64,000 bases of DNA from Bog-159 sp049511415 (lineage in GTDB: Bacteria > Acidobacteriota > Terriglobia > Bryobacterales > Bryobacteraceae). The notes beneath the pieces are model-generated. The model was not told where the DNA came from. It did not search any database and was given only the letters and a program-made list of their open reading frames with translations. This document shows positions 38,379-45,419 of this stretch, piece by piece. Positions within the stretch are counted from its first letter, which is position 1. Each line of letters opens with the position of its first letter. Location of the stretch: NCBI GenBank assembly GCA_049511415.1, contig JBEKYC010000016.1, positions 38,273 to 102,272 of the forward strand. Direction: 5' to 3'. Both the position numbers and the translations under genes were made by a program.

Positions 38379-38921
38379 TCATTCACCCTTAGATTGATGG
38401 ATTCGGGTGCATGCCAACTCCGCTCCGGACGGATCGACGGCTCCAGTGCCCTCCTCGATGTGCTGGATGCGGCCCACCTTATCGATGACGAAGGTGGCGC
38501 GGTTGGCCAGTCCGCGGTCCGGGTAGAGTACCCCGTATTCGGCCATGACCTCCCGCTTGGCAAAGTCGCTCAATATCGGGAAAGTCAGGTTCAGTTTCTC
38601 GGCGAACGCCTTCTGCGAAGGTGTGTTATCCCCGCTGATGCCGAACACCTGGGTGTCCACACCCGCAAACTTGGCGAGACTGGCCTGATATCCAAGCATC
38701 TCCTTCGTGCAGCCTCCCGTAAAGGCCGCCGGAAAGAAAGCCAACACAACTGCGGACTTGCCGCGGAAGTCGGACAGCTTGACCTGCCCTCCCGCAGTGG
38801 ACGGCAGCGTGAAATCGGGAGCCATATCGCCCACTTTCAAGTTCGTTTTGGGCGGTGTTTGTTGGGCAGCCAGGCTGGCAGTTACGGCCGCCGACACGCA
38901 TAGTACAGATAGTATCTTCAT
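38379..38921 (-). CDS. Secreted peroxiredoxin (AhpC/TSA family)
   Basis: A 180-residue thioredoxin-fold peroxidase with an N-terminal signal peptide (about 1-19), so periplasmic. It reduces hydrogen peroxide or organic peroxides using the peroxidatic Cys in FPAAFTGGCTKEMLG (Cys71, P-x(3)-T-x(2)-C arrangement). The opening KVGDMAPDFTLPST and the later PILSDFAKREVMAEYGV and RATFVIDKVGRIQHIE fit the BCP/AhpC group. A second Cys (near residue 171, ELACTRI) is possibly for resolving. Single gene, convergent with the zinc-ribbon gene. Confidence 0.92.
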   Translation of the reverse strand: MKILSVLCVSAAVTASLAAQQTPPKTNLKVGDMAPDFTLPSTAGGQVKLSDFRGKSAVVLAFFPAAFTGGCTKEMLGYQASLAKFAGVDTQVFGISGDNTPSQKAFAEKLNLTFPILSDFAKREVMAEYGVLYPDRGLANRATFVIDKVGRIQHIEEGTGAVDPSGAELACTRIHQSKGE

Positions 38922-39006
38922 GGAATCCTCCAGTCAGTCGCGAGCGTACAATTGAAAAGACGCCGCGAGCAATCCTTCGGTATCGTCTTTACAATCATTA
39001 AAGGTA

Positions 39007-39035
39007 TTGCATGAACGACCGCGCCGCGCTACTAT
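39007..39035 (+). promoter_or_regulatory. Predicted promoter of the SAM-II leader
   Basis: TTGCAT at 39007-39012 and TACTAT at 39030-39035 are separated by 17 bp. The predicted transcription start near 39042 falls just before the SAM-II aptamer, so the transcript would begin with the riboswitch. The upstream 85 bp separates it from the divergent peroxiredoxin gene. Confidence 0.65.
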
Positions 39036-39044
39036 GAAGTTGAA

Positions 39045-39112
39045 CGTGGATTGATTTAGGGCCTGTTCGGCGAGGCTCAGCTAATTGCAACCACGAAAAA
39101 AAGTGCTAAAGG
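39045..39112 (+). promoter_or_regulatory. SAM-II (SAM-alpha) riboswitch aptamer
   Basis: The P1 stem is CGTGG (39045-39049) with CCACG (39091-39095). Family-conserved segments appear in order: TGATTTA after the 5' stem strand, ATTGCAA directly before the 3' strand, an A-rich linker, then GTGCTAAAGG (39103-39112), whose GG-containing end can pair with CC of the loop to form the pseudoknot. The loop contains an extra small hairpin (GGGCCT/AGGCTC). These match the SAM-II consensus (single stem plus pseudoknot, TGATTT-TTGCA-GCTAAA) closely. The ligand S-adenosylmethionine is inferred from the family; SAM would be expected to turn the downstream gene off. Confidence 0.85.
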
Positions 39113-39137
39113 TGAGTCGGTCTGTTCGAAATTCTTG

Positions 39138-39168
39138 ACCCTGGGAGCCTTTGGCCCCAGGGTTTTTT
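39138..39168 (+). terminator. Intrinsic terminator after the SAM-II aptamer
   Basis: ACCCTGGG-a-GCC-TTT-GGC-CCCAGGGT (39138-39163) forms an 11-bp stem with one bulged A, followed by a run of T (39163-39168). It lies 25 bp after the aptamer and 37 bp before the next ATG, so it fits transcription attenuation. GGGCC inside the aptamer loop (39059-39063) could pair with GGCCC of the terminator, giving a possible antiterminator (inference). Confidence 0.85.
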
Positions 39169-39204
39169 CGTTCTGGGCCGACCCGCCGGATGCTGGAGGA
39201 TTTG

Positions 39205-39507
39205 ATGAGCGTCTGGTCTGTTTCGGTTTCGCCTAGTCTTCCCCTCTTGGGGGAAGAAGGGGCTTTGATCTCAGTTTCGGTTTGCGTGGAGCCTCTTCGC
39301 CTCGAAGGGCTCTTGGACGCGCTATCACGTTTGGATTTCCCAATAAACCCAGATATTTACCATGATGCCGGGACGCCGCAACGACCGGCCGCAATGGTTG
39401 CGTTCCCGGCCTACGAGAAGCGTCTGCCGGAGATTCGCGCGGTGCTGCAGGCGTGCGGATTCCAGGAACCGGTTGAGAGCAGGCAAACCGCAACCGTGGC
39501 AGCCTGA
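39205..39507 (+). CDS. Unrecognised 100-residue protein under SAM-II riboswitch control
   Basis: A small cytoplasmic protein that begins MSVWSVSVSPSLPLLGEEGA. The ATG at 39205 is chosen over the upstream in-frame one (39151) because GGAGGA lies 4 bp before it and the 39151 site falls inside the terminator. Residues about 20-50 read ISVSVCVEPLRLEGLLDAL and the C-terminal half VAFPAYEKRLPEIRAVLQAC GF, a strand-helix-strand-helix pattern that resembles an ACT-like ferredoxin fold by eye only. No homolog is recognised. The riboswitch implies a role in methionine/SAM homeostasis. It is monocistronic and 4 bp from the convergent neighbour. Confidence 0.7.
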   Translation: MSVWSVSVSPSLPLLGEEGALISVSVCVEPLRLEGLLDALSRLDFPINPDIYHDAGTPQRPAAMVAFPAYEKRLPEIRAVLQACGFQEPVESRQTATVAA

Positions 39508-39511
39508 CGTC

Positions 39512-40078
39512 TTATGGCAGGTTGAACGGTACGCGGCGCTCGCGATTGAGCCGGGCGCTCAAATCACGATCGACGGATTCGAGTGGGGTTTGGCGTTCTT
39601 TATGGTCCGTATCCAAGTAATGCAAGGTCTTACCGTCCACCCAATAGGTCGTGGCGGCATGAATATTCTTGTCCCGCAAGGCGATTAGATAGACGACGGG
39701 AGATGCTTCGGCGGAGTCGTTTGCAGCCGGGCTTCCCCAATCCGGTCGTTCGCCGTACTCATGAATGACTGAATGGACCGCTATTTCCGTCTCGGCCCGC
39801 GCCGGTGGATAGACCATCAGGACGGTGGGGCCAGTTGGAGCGGGCGGCGGGTAGGACGTTTCTCCGTATAAGGACCCGTCATACAAACCGTAAAAGCCAA
39901 GACCGTAGCCATAACCGAGGCCGTGGTTGAGACCGTAGGCGCCCCGCGCATTCCATCCATGATTTCCGCCGCGAGCCGGCGGCGCGGCCACCCCACCTCT
40001 ACCACCCGCACCGGATTCCACGGCGGGCGCACCTGCCGCCAGCAGACAACATGTTCCGAGCAAAGCCAAAACTCTCAT
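39512..40078 (-). CDS. Hypothetical secreted Gly/Tyr-rich protein
   Basis: A 188-residue protein with a signal peptide (about 1-20, ending AGAP AVES). Residues about 24-75 are rich in Gly, Tyr, Ala and Arg (for example GLNHGLGYGYGLGFYGLYDG), typical of Solibacter-like small secreted proteins, followed by a Pro-rich hinge and a C-terminal globular part (VYLIALRDKNIHAATTYWVD). Such C-terminal parts with a stretch DGKTLHYLDTDHKERQTPL occur in acidobacterial hypotheticals. No known function. It converges on the riboswitch-controlled gene. Confidence 0.75.
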   Translation of the reverse strand: MRVLALLGTCCLLAAGAPAVESGAGGRGGVAAPPARGGNHGWNARGAYGLNHGLGYGYGLGFYGLYDGSLYGETSYPPPAPTGPTVLMVYPPARAETEIAVHSVIHEYGERPDWGSPAANDSAEASPVVYLIALRDKNIHAATTYWVDGKTLHYLDTDHKERQTPLESVDRDLSARLNRERRVPFNLP

Positions 40079-40156
40079 CCGTCCACCCCCATTCGGAGCT
40101 TAGCGCCGAAGGACCCCCTTGGCAAGGCGCGCCTGTGCTAGGATACCCAGAAAACG

Positions 40157-40666
40157 TCACAGTAGCGGTGGAAGTGTGAGGCTGGCCCTATCCAGATGCT
40201 TCTGCAGCAGAGCGGTCGCTTCGTCGTCGCCAATATGACGCACAATGGCGATCTCAGCCACCAGCATATGCCGCGAGCGGCTCAGCATCTTTTTTTCCCG
40301 AAAGGAAAGCGGCTTATCCCTCTGCAATTCGAGCAAGGCCTTCAGAACTTCCGCCGCCTGCAGCAGGCTGCCGCTAAGCATTTTCTCGGAATTCACTTTG
40401 AATCGGATCTTCCAGTCGCTGCTCGAATCGCAGCGTCCGTGCGCCAAATAGGACAGGATACGGCAGATTTCGGCACTCTTCGTGATGGGCCGGAGCCCAA
40501 TATTTGCAACTTTCGAGAAGGGAACCGTGACCGTCATGCTACCGTACACCATGCGCAACAGATAGCACTTCTCAAACTGATTCCCGAGCGTCCAGGCTCG
40601 AATATTCTCAATGGTCCCAACGCCTTGGTTGGGATAAACTACCTTTTCACCGATCTGAAAGGTCAT
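40157..40666 (-). CDS. CarD family transcriptional regulator
   Basis: A 169-residue CarD/CdnL-like RNA polymerase-binding protein. The N-terminal CarD domain begins MTFQIGEKVVYPNQGVGTIE (residues 1-20) and continues QFEKCYLLRMVYGSMTVTVP, the RNAP-interaction Tudor-like part. The C-terminal half is helical with SRSRHMLVAEIAIVRHIGDD, as in CdnL. It stabilises open promoter complexes at rRNA and other promoters. The start at 40666 is selected because the domain begins there and GGGGGA lies just upstream; an upstream ATG at 40711 adds 15 residues without a ribosome site. Confidence 0.93.
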   Translation of the reverse strand: MTFQIGEKVVYPNQGVGTIENIRAWTLGNQFEKCYLLRMVYGSMTVTVPFSKVANIGLRPITKSAEICRILSYLAHGRCDSSSDWKIRFKVNSEKMLSGSLLQAAEVLKALLELQRDKPLSFREKKMLSRSRHMLVAEIAIVRHIGDDEATALLQKHLDRASLTLPPLL

Positions 40667-41274
40667 TACGGGGTCCCCCAGTAAACCGCCGTTCCCCTCT
40701 TTATGGTGCAATTACGAATCGCGAAACAAGAATAGTAAACCCGGAAGAACCACAAGTCAACTGAGAACCGCTGAATTGTCGAGCCTCGTTAGAATCTGCT
40801 TTTTCCCTGTTCCACTTAGTGCTCGCATCTCGCGATAGTCCTTGCGCCATGGGTTGCTGACCAGGGGGGCGCCGGCATCCGCCGCCGCTGCCGTGGTCTG
40901 GCCGCCGGAGTTGAAGGATACAGCTTTCTGGATGAGAAGGAAGTAATCCGTCTGGCGTAGGAACGCGTGTCGATCCATCCCGTGTACGTGATGGCAATGA
41001 CGAATGCTGATGGAGTCCCTGGCCCGAGAGACGGGCGGCGCTTCATTTAACGTAGCAGCACGAGGAAGAGCAGTAGCCAGCCGCCCGGACCGGATCTTCG
41101 CCGAGCTGCGCTCCTAATTACACCCTCACCGTTGACGGCAACCTATCGCCGGGTGAAAGCTCATGGTGGGCGTCTGGCGGCCCGGAAAGCTCCTCGTTTC
41201 CACTCTGCCGCGGGAGTGCCTCGCCCGCTACAGCCCTGCCGCTCTTCCGCCGATAGTTAAAACCGGGTGGCAGT
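40667..41274. other. Intergenic stretch of about 600 bp without a supported gene
   Basis: Between the CarD gene and the PAS protein on the opposite strand. A 73-codon minus-strand frame (40757-40978, beginning MDRHAFLRQTDYFLLIQKAV) is open but has no ribosome site or motif. No tRNA, riboswitch or T-tracted terminator was recognised. The promoter for the motility-linked genes presumably lies here. Confidence 0.45.
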
Positions 41275-42189
41275 ATGCCATTGGTAGTGAACCCGGACAT
41301 CTATCGCGCGGTTCTCGAAAGCGTACCACTGGGAGTGTACCTGGTGGACCGCCAACGCCGTATCGTGTTCTGGAATACGGCCGCGGAGCGGATCACCGGA
41401 TATCTCGGGCAGGAGGTGATTGGGCATTCTTGTCACGACAATCTACTGATGCATTGCGATCAGGATTCCGCCATTCTTTGCGGAAGCGGCTGCCCTATGG
41501 CGCATACCATGCAGGACGGCCAGCCGCGGGAGGCCGATGTATTCCTGCGCCACAAAGAAGGCCAGCGGATCCCGGTGCGGGTGCGCGCCGTGCCGGTTAG
41601 GGATGAGTTCGGGAGCGTCATCGGATCGGCCGAATTCTTCGAGCGGCGCCCCTTCGCCGTGGAAGGCATCCGCGACCGGCGGGTCCACAATCGGGATACC
41701 GGCGGCGATACGCCTTGGGACCTTCCTGACCGCGCCGTCATGCTGGAAATCGTGCGGACCGCCCTGCAGGAGTTTGCGGATTCGGGCGAATCATTCGGTA
41801 TATTATGCGCCGCCATCGACGACTTGGGCCGCTTGCGTCAGGGCGACGGCTGCCAGGCCGTCAATGCGGTTGTATTTGCGGTTGGTCAGACCATGGCGGG
41901 CAGCATCCGTCCATCCGACGCGGTGGCGGTCTGGCGCAAACAGGATGGCTGGTTCGTAGCTCTTATTTCTTGCGCCGAGTCCGCGGCTCTGGTAGCTTGC
42001 GCCGAGCGGCTGCAACGCTTGGTCAAGCTCGCCGCGGTTCCCTGGTGGGGCGATCGATTATCGGTAACGGTGTCCATGGGAGGGACCCTCGTGCGCAAAG
42101 ACGATACGGCGGAGACGCTGATCGCGCGCGCCAGTCAGGCTCTCGAAACAGTCATGGCCCAGGGACCCGGCTCGGTGTGCGTGGTTTGA
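41275..42189 (+). CDS. PAS domain with a degenerate GGDEF-like domain
   Basis: A 304-residue protein. The PAS domain (about 8-125) has a Cys/His-rich centre: GHSCHDNLLMHCD and ILCGSGCPMAHTM (Cys53, Cys61, Cys69, Cys73), a metal or redox-type pattern. The C-terminal part (about 150-300) has the layout of a GGDEF domain, but the catalytic motif is RKQDGW in place of R-x-GGDEF, and the final VSMGG segment reads VTVSMGGTLVRKDD. I infer a catalytically inactive diguanylate-cyclase-like domain with a sensory or scaffold role. Located 13 bp ahead of motA and likely co-transcribed. Confidence 0.82.
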   Translation: MPLVVNPDIYRAVLESVPLGVYLVDRQRRIVFWNTAAERITGYLGQEVIGHSCHDNLLMHCDQDSAILCGSGCPMAHTMQDGQPREADVFLRHKEGQRIPVRVRAVPVRDEFGSVIGSAEFFERRPFAVEGIRDRRVHNRDTGGDTPWDLPDRAVMLEIVRTALQEFADSGESFGILCAAIDDLGRLRQGDGCQAVNAVVFAVGQTMAGSIRPSDAVAVWRKQDGWFVALISCAESAALVACAERLQRLVKLAAVPWWGDRLSVTVSMGGTLVRKDDTAETLIARASQALETVMAQGPGSVCVV

Positions 42190-42202
42190 GGCAATTACTC
42201 TT

Positions 42203-43075
42203 ATGTTTGCAATTATCGGAATCGTAGTTGTCTTCGGAGCGATCGTGGGCGGGTATCTGATGGAGAAGGGCAATCTGCACGTCCTGCTGCAACCCGCCGA
42301 GCTAATCATCATAGCCGGGGCAGCGGCCGGAACCGTGCTCATTTCCAATCCGCCCCATATTCTGAAAAAGATGGCCCAAGGACTCGCCGGTGTCTTTGGC
42401 GGAACCAAATTCCCGCGCCAGCGCTATCTGGATTCCCTGAAACTGCTCTTTGACCTTTTCAGCCGGTCGCGCCGCGAAGGCCTCTCCGCCATCGAAGCGG
42501 ACGTGGAAGACCCCACCAAGAGCAAAACCTTTACAGCCTTTCCAGCCATTATGAAGGACCATCACGTCCTGAATTTCATCTGCGATACGTTGCGCACCGC
42601 GACCAGCGGCGCCGTCGAGCCGTTCGATATCGACCAGATGATGGAACTGGATATGGAAGTACACCATCAGGAAGCCGCGCAACCCGTTGCGGCGCTCAGC
42701 ACGGTGGCGGACTCCTTGCCCGGCCTTGGAATCGTGGCCGCGGTTTTGGGGGTGGTGATTACCATGGGGGCTCTCGGTGGGCCGCCCGAAGAGATCGGCC
42801 ACAAGGTGGCGGCTGCCTTGGTGGGGACCTTTCTCGGCATTCTCTTGTGTTACGGTCTGCTCGGGCCCATCGCTTCCAACATGGCCAAAAGCGCCGACGA
42901 AGAGAACGCCTACTATCACGTCCTGCGCGTGGCCATGAATGCTTTCATCAAAGGCACGGCTCCCATTCTGGCAGTCGAAATCGGACGGCGGGCCGTCCCT
43001 GGGCCGGTGCGGCCGGGCTTTCAAGAGCTGGAAAGGCTCTGCCGGAAGAAGGGGCCGGAAGCCGCTGCGGCTTAG
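42203..43075 (+). CDS. motA: Flagellar motor stator protein MotA
   Basis: A 290-residue stator subunit with four membrane segments: two at the N terminus (FAIIGIVVVFGAIVGGYLME, LIIIAGAAAGTVLISNPPHI) and two near 170-230 (LPGLGIVAAVLGVVITMGAL, AAALVGTFLGILLCYGLLGP). The cytoplasmic loop has RSRREGLSAIEADVEDP as in MotA. It drives rotation with MotB by proton flow. In the order PAS/GGDEF-like, motA, motB; the gap to motB is 12 bp. Confidence 0.95.
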   Translation: MFAIIGIVVVFGAIVGGYLMEKGNLHVLLQPAELIIIAGAAAGTVLISNPPHILKKMAQGLAGVFGGTKFPRQRYLDSLKLLFDLFSRSRREGLSAIEADVEDPTKSKTFTAFPAIMKDHHVLNFICDTLRTATSGAVEPFDIDQMMELDMEVHHQEAAQPVAALSTVADSLPGLGIVAAVLGVVITMGALGGPPEEIGHKVAAALVGTFLGILLCYGLLGPIASNMAKSADEENAYYHVLRVAMNAFIKGTAPILAVEIGRRAVPGPVRPGFQELERLCRKKGPEAAAA

Positions 43076-43087
43076 AAGGGCATTTTC

Positions 43088-43885
43088 ATGGCGGGCCGCC
43101 CCATCATCATCATTAAGAAGAAAGCCGGCCACGGCGGCCATCACGGCGGCGCCTGGAAAGTGGCTTACGCCGATTTTGTGACGGCCATGATGGCGCTCTT
43201 CATCGTTCTCTGGCTGCTCAACAGCAGCAAGCAGATTCGGGAAGCGGTGGGTGGATACTTCAAAGATCCCACGGGAACGTCGAAAAAAGTGGGGAGCGGT
43301 AAGACAGGCGCCGGCGATAACTTCACCCTCACCAAAGAGAACATGAACAAGCTCAAGGACGAGTTGCAGAAGGCCGTCCGCAAAATCACCGACTTCGAGA
43401 AGCTGAAGAATCAGATCGAGATGACGGTCACCTCCGAAGGCCTCCGCATCGAGCTGATGGAGAGCGAAAAAGGAACTTTTTTTGCCAGCGGAGTCGCCGA
43501 ACCGAGCGATGACGGCCGTCAGATTCTGGCGATGCTGGCCCAGGAACTCGCTAAGCTGCCCAACACCGTTTCTATCGAGGGCCACACGGATTCGAAACCT
43601 TTTGCCGGAAACGGCAGCTACAGCAATTGGGAACTTTCAGCCGACCGGGCGAATGCCGCTCGCCGCATGATGCAGCAGACCGGCCTGGGTCCGCGTCAGG
43701 TGACCCAGGTGCGCGGCTATGCCGATCAGCGTCTGCGTAAGCCAGCCGCGCCCGAAGACGCCTCCAATCGGCGGATTTCGGTGGTGGTGCAGTATCTGGA
43801 GAAGCCCGAACCGGAAGAAGACAAAAAAGCCGAATCAACCCAGCCGGCGCATCCCGACGGATCGAAACCCAAAAAGGCTCCTTAA
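43088..43885 (+). CDS. motB: Flagellar motor stator protein MotB
   Basis: A 265-residue peptidoglycan-anchored stator. The N-terminal single helix AYADFVTAMMALFIVLWLLN carries the conserved proton-binding Asp29. A plug/linker region with Gly/Lys follows, then the OmpA-like C-terminal domain (VSIEGHTDSKPFAGNGSYSN, WELSADRANAARRMM, about 155-200). The stator is of the proton-driven type by the conserved Asp. A lysine/glutamate-rich tail follows. Its end overlaps the convergent nuoI gene by 4 bp. Confidence 0.95.
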   Translation: MAGRPIIIIKKKAGHGGHHGGAWKVAYADFVTAMMALFIVLWLLNSSKQIREAVGGYFKDPTGTSKKVGSGKTGAGDNFTLTKENMNKLKDELQKAVRKITDFEKLKNQIEMTVTSEGLRIELMESEKGTFFASGVAEPSDDGRQILAMLAQELAKLPNTVSIEGHTDSKPFAGNGSYSNWELSADRANAARRMMQQTGLGPRQVTQVRGYADQRLRKPAAPEDASNRRISVVVQYLEKPEPEEDKKAESTQPAHPDGSKPKKAP

Positions 43886-44379
43886 TGCGCAGCGGCCGGT
43901 TCTGCCGTCACAACCGGAGCGTGTGCACCCTCCGGGATCGGCGCCAGCATATCCACTTTGCGCTTCACCAAGGTCGACGTGTTGAAACTGGCGACCTCGA
44001 ATCCATGCCCGTGTGTGATGGCGTCGGTAGGACACGCTTCCACGCAATAGCCGCAGAAAATGCACCGGTTGTAGTCGATGTTGTAGACCTTGGCGTAACG
44101 CTCCCCGCCGCTGATGCGGAGCTTCGCCGTATTCTCCGCCGCCTCGATATAGATGCAATTCGAGGGACATGCCGCGGCACACAAAAAACAGGCCACGCAT
44201 TTTTCCAGCCCGTTGGCGTCGCGCTGTAGAACGTGCACGCCGCGATACCGCTCCTGCAGCTTAGGCGGCTCGTCCGGGTAGTTCTCCGTCACCGTGGGAG
44301 ACATCATCTCTTTAAATGTGACTCCCATGCCTTTGGCGATTGCCGCCGCCGAACCCAGTATGTCCAGTTTGTTGGCCAT
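43882..44379 (-). CDS. nuoI: NADH-quinone oxidoreductase subunit I
   Basis: A 165-residue ferredoxin-like subunit of complex I. It has two 4Fe-4S sites: CVACFLCAAACPSNC (about 60-74) and CIFCGYCVEACPTDA (about 102-116), giving the N6a/N6b clusters. Flanking text such as NYPDEPPKLQERYRGVHVLQ is typical of NuoI. Carries electrons from NuoG to NuoB. No other nuo gene lies in this window, so this copy stands apart from the rest of the nuo operon, which is common in some acidobacteria. Convergent with motB, overlapping its end by 4 bp. Confidence 0.93.
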   Translation of the reverse strand: MANKLDILGSAAAIAKGMGVTFKEMMSPTVTENYPDEPPKLQERYRGVHVLQRDANGLEKCVACFLCAAACPSNCIYIEAAENTAKLRISGGERYAKVYNIDYNRCIFCGYCVEACPTDAITHGHGFEVASFNTSTLVKRKVDMLAPIPEGAHAPVVTAEPAAAH

Positions 44380-44443
44380 GCGATCCCTCTAGTCTATCCT
44401 TTGGCTGCCCCGAACCCCCCACGGGAGTTCAATTCTTGGAACC

Positions 44444-44950
44444 TCAACCCGCCTTCCATTCCGGCACATTTTCGCCGGCCAGGAACGGAGTCACTCCCGC
44501 CTGTCCCGCCACCGCCACGAATTCCCGCTTGCTAAAACCCTCCAGGCTCCAGGCGATCGTCCCATTCGGGTCTACCAGAAACAAGGATGGCACGTGCGAA
44601 ATCTGGTACGCATTGCTGGCCGCGTAGCCGCACTCCTCGGTATCGAGCAGCATGGGAAACGTAACGCCGAACTCCGTGCAGAACTCCCGGGTGGTTTCCG
44701 CGTCGTCTTGCGAAACACCGTAAACGCTCATGGATCCTGGTGTGCGGCCGCGATAAATGCGCTCCAGATACGGCAGCGTCATCTGGCATACCGGACAAGT
44801 AGATTTGAAAAAGGCCAGTAATGCCGGGCCATTGCGGAGGAGTTCGGTGCGGTCCGCAGTCCGGCTGTCGCCGCCCTGCATACGGATCAGTTCGAAATCC
44901 GGGGCTGCCTGGCCGGCACGCAGCAATTCCTTCTGCCTGTACGCTCCCAT
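44444..44950 (-). CDS. TlpA/AhpC-like redoxin
   Basis: A 168-residue thioredoxin-fold protein without a clear signal peptide. Active-site CPVC lies in FFKSTCPVCQMTLPYL (Cys52, Cys55), and VPSLFLVDPNGTIAWS holds the cis-Pro. The N-terminal LRAGQAAPDFELIRMQGGDS is the redoxin start. It is a disulfide reductase or peroxiredoxin-like protein. It sits 64 bp upstream of nuoI in the same direction. The start at 44950 is the only Met. Confidence 0.88.
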   Translation of the reverse strand: MGAYRQKELLRAGQAAPDFELIRMQGGDSRTADRTELLRNGPALLAFFKSTCPVCQMTLPYLERIYRGRTPGSMSVYGVSQDDAETTREFCTEFGVTFPMLLDTEECGYAASNAYQISHVPSLFLVDPNGTIAWSLEGFSKREFVAVAGQAGVTPFLAGENVPEWKAG

Positions 44951-45142
44951 TCATTTTCAGTTTAACCCGCGGCGTGCCGCTCCCGCACTTTACTTCGCCC
45001 AGTCGATAGTGCAACTTTTGACCTCGTGTGGCCGGTCAGTCACATCTCGCAGCGAGCTGAGCCGCTCATAACAAAGCAGATGGCTACGGCACCAGAATTG
45101 CCTCAAGACTGATGTGCAGGTTCATTTCAGGAGGGCCGCCGA

Positions 45143-45370
45143 TTGACGGCTGCGAAAATAACAGGACAGGGCCTAACGTCCATCGCGGTTCTGGTGGCTC
45201 TCCTTTGGGCCTGCGTGATCGGCGAGCGGATGATTGGCGCGCGCGCCAGTACGGCAGCCGCCGAGACCCTCCGTGCCATGCGCGCCCTGCGCGTCAGGAG
45301 CGGGCGTGATCATCCCGTTACCGTGCCGGCTTTCCCAACTCCCCGCCGCGCCCATCCTAAAATGGGTTGA
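45143..45370 (+). CDS. Small membrane protein of 75 residues
   Basis: A short gene starting with TTG 45143, chosen because AGGAGG lies 8 bp upstream. It encodes one membrane segment (TSIAVLVALLWACVIGERMI, about 12-31) and a basic tail (AMRALRVRSGRDHPVTVPAF). I do not recognise a family, and its role is unknown. It precedes the DUF885 gene in the same direction with a 49-bp gap. Confidence 0.55.
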   Translation: MTAAKITGQGLTSIAVLVALLWACVIGERMIGARASTAAAETLRAMRALRVRSGRDHPVTVPAFPTPRRAHPKMG

Positions 45371-45419
45371 ATCTCTCATCCGCCGCGCCTTCAGTGCGTA
45401 ATTCCTGTAAGATCGAACC

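Noticed and set aside
40757..40978. A 73-codon minus-strand frame in the gap after the CarD gene
   Set aside because: No ribosome site, no signal peptide and no motif; length is expected by chance in GC-rich DNA.
40667..41274. Search for a c-di-GMP riboswitch upstream of the PAS/GGDEF-like and mot genes
   Set aside because: The conserved GEMM core pattern is not visible on either strand.
42302..43585. A 427-codon minus-strand frame opposite motA and motB
   Set aside because: Antisense to two genes with strong family motifs; no ribosome site or domain.
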